A stretch of DNA of 57,452 nt from an uncultured Oscillospiraceae bacterium (GTDB taxonomy: Bacteria; Bacillota; Clostridia; Oscillospirales; Oscillospiraceae), in contig CAKTPM010000010.1 of assembly GCA_934591705.1 (NCBI GenBank), forward strand, positions 1 to 57,452. The letters are read 5' to 3'. The position numbers were made by a program, and so were the translations under genes. Positions 57,236 to 57,452 of the stretch are shown piece after piece. The notes under the pieces are model-generated. The model was not told the origin of the DNA. It saw nothing but the letters and a program-made list of their open reading frames with translations, and made no database searches. Within the stretch, counting starts at the first letter, position 1. Each line of letters starts with the position of its first letter.

Positions 57236-57264
57236 TTGACAATCGGCGGGTCAGGTGGTATTCT
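57236..57264 (+). promoter_or_regulatory. Upstream rRNA-type promoter (P1)
   Basis: Consensus TTGACA (57236-57241), 17 bp, TATTCT (57259-57264) with TGG extension. An A-rich stretch (57197-57220) upstream resembles an UP element. Confidence 0.7.
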
Positions 57265-57335
57265 ATCCAAGCTGTCGCCGAGAGGCCGGCCGCCGGAAAA
57301 AGTCAAAAAGAAATGAAAAGAAATTAAATTTTCTA

Positions 57336-57364
57336 TTGACAAACATAAGCGGCTATGATAAGAT
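57336..57364 (+). promoter_or_regulatory. Downstream rRNA-type promoter (P2)
   Basis: Consensus TTGACA (57336-57341), 17 bp, TAAGAT (57359-57364). The leader that follows (ACCTTGTAAATTAAACAATG) resembles pre-16S leaders of Clostridia, so an rrn operon probably starts just beyond the window. Confidence 0.65.
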
Positions 57365-57452
57365 AGCAATGTTCCGCAGTTCAGAACGAACGAAAGAGCG
57401 TGTACCTTGTAAATTAAACAATGAACGAAACGAAAAGCACCAGACGGAGCGC

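Noticed and set aside
1..57452. CRISPR arrays, insertion sequences or prophage
   Set aside because: No spaced direct repeats of CRISPR type, no transposase or integrase frame, and no phage structural genes were seen.

Overview
The window is GC-rich (roughly 60% or more), densely packed bacterial chromosome. Gene content and order (gdpP-rplI-dnaB, tilS-hpt-ftsH, rpsO-pnp, recA-recX-rimO-pgsA, mnmE, RNase J, DUF1385-prmC), sigma-A type promoters and strong AGGAGG-like ribosome binding sites point to Bacillota, class Clostridia. The high GC, split transketolase, DUF3793, DUF1846 and anaerobic Fe-S/flavodoxin genes fit the Oscillospiraceae (Flavonifractor/Intestinimonas-like gut anaerobes). This placement is inference from content; no rRNA gene lies inside the window, although tandem rRNA-type promoters sit at the right edge.

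Layout. 1-3.5 kb: tail of an unknown gene, an NSS symporter overlapping a BrnQ carrier, and a reverse-strand tRNA-Leu(CAA) with its own promoter and terminator. 3.5-7 kb: lipoprotein plus OmpR-type two-component system. 7-12.6 kb: DUF1385, prmC, recA, recX, rimO and pgsA. 12.7-20.6 kb: LysE exporter, pgi, a small P-loop protein, a thioesterase, a chagasin-like lipoprotein, split transketolase and DUF1846. 20.7-24.3 kb: two tiny proteins, a ferredoxin, rpsO and pnp.

24.3-28.5 kb is a redox/metal block: an Fe-S protein divergent from a Crp/Fnr regulator, then flavodoxin, DUF3793, a heavy-metal-associated (HMA) protein and a ZIP transporter. Related AGGTTA-type dyads suggest control by a metal-responsive (DtxR-like) repressor encoded elsewhere.

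28.8-34.9 kb is the most unusual accessory block: a FadR-type GntR regulator, an EamA/DMT transporter, a sodium:solute symporter and two tandem opine (octopine/nopaline-type) dehydrogenases. A 13-bp palindrome that fits the FadR-type operator rule occurs three times within 6 kb: at the DMT promoter, upstream of the GntR gene, and between the Fe-S protein and Crp/Fnr genes. This links the island to the redox block. I propose an inducible opine or N-carboxyalkyl amino acid pathway, with an opine-metallophore-like role as a less supported alternative.

35-47.7 kb is housekeeping: prmA, mnmE and RNase J on the reverse strand, then a long forward operon gdpP-rplI-dnaB-tilS-hpt-lepB-ftsH. 48.1-53.2 kb is a complete branched-chain amino acid ABC transporter, in which livG and livF differ in codon usage from their neighbours. 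53.3-57.4 kb: a TSUP exporter, an Mrp/NBP35 Fe-S carrier, a YhaN-like membrane-anchored SMC-type ATPase, and the rRNA-type promoters.

I found no CRISPR array, insertion sequence, prophage or intact transposase.
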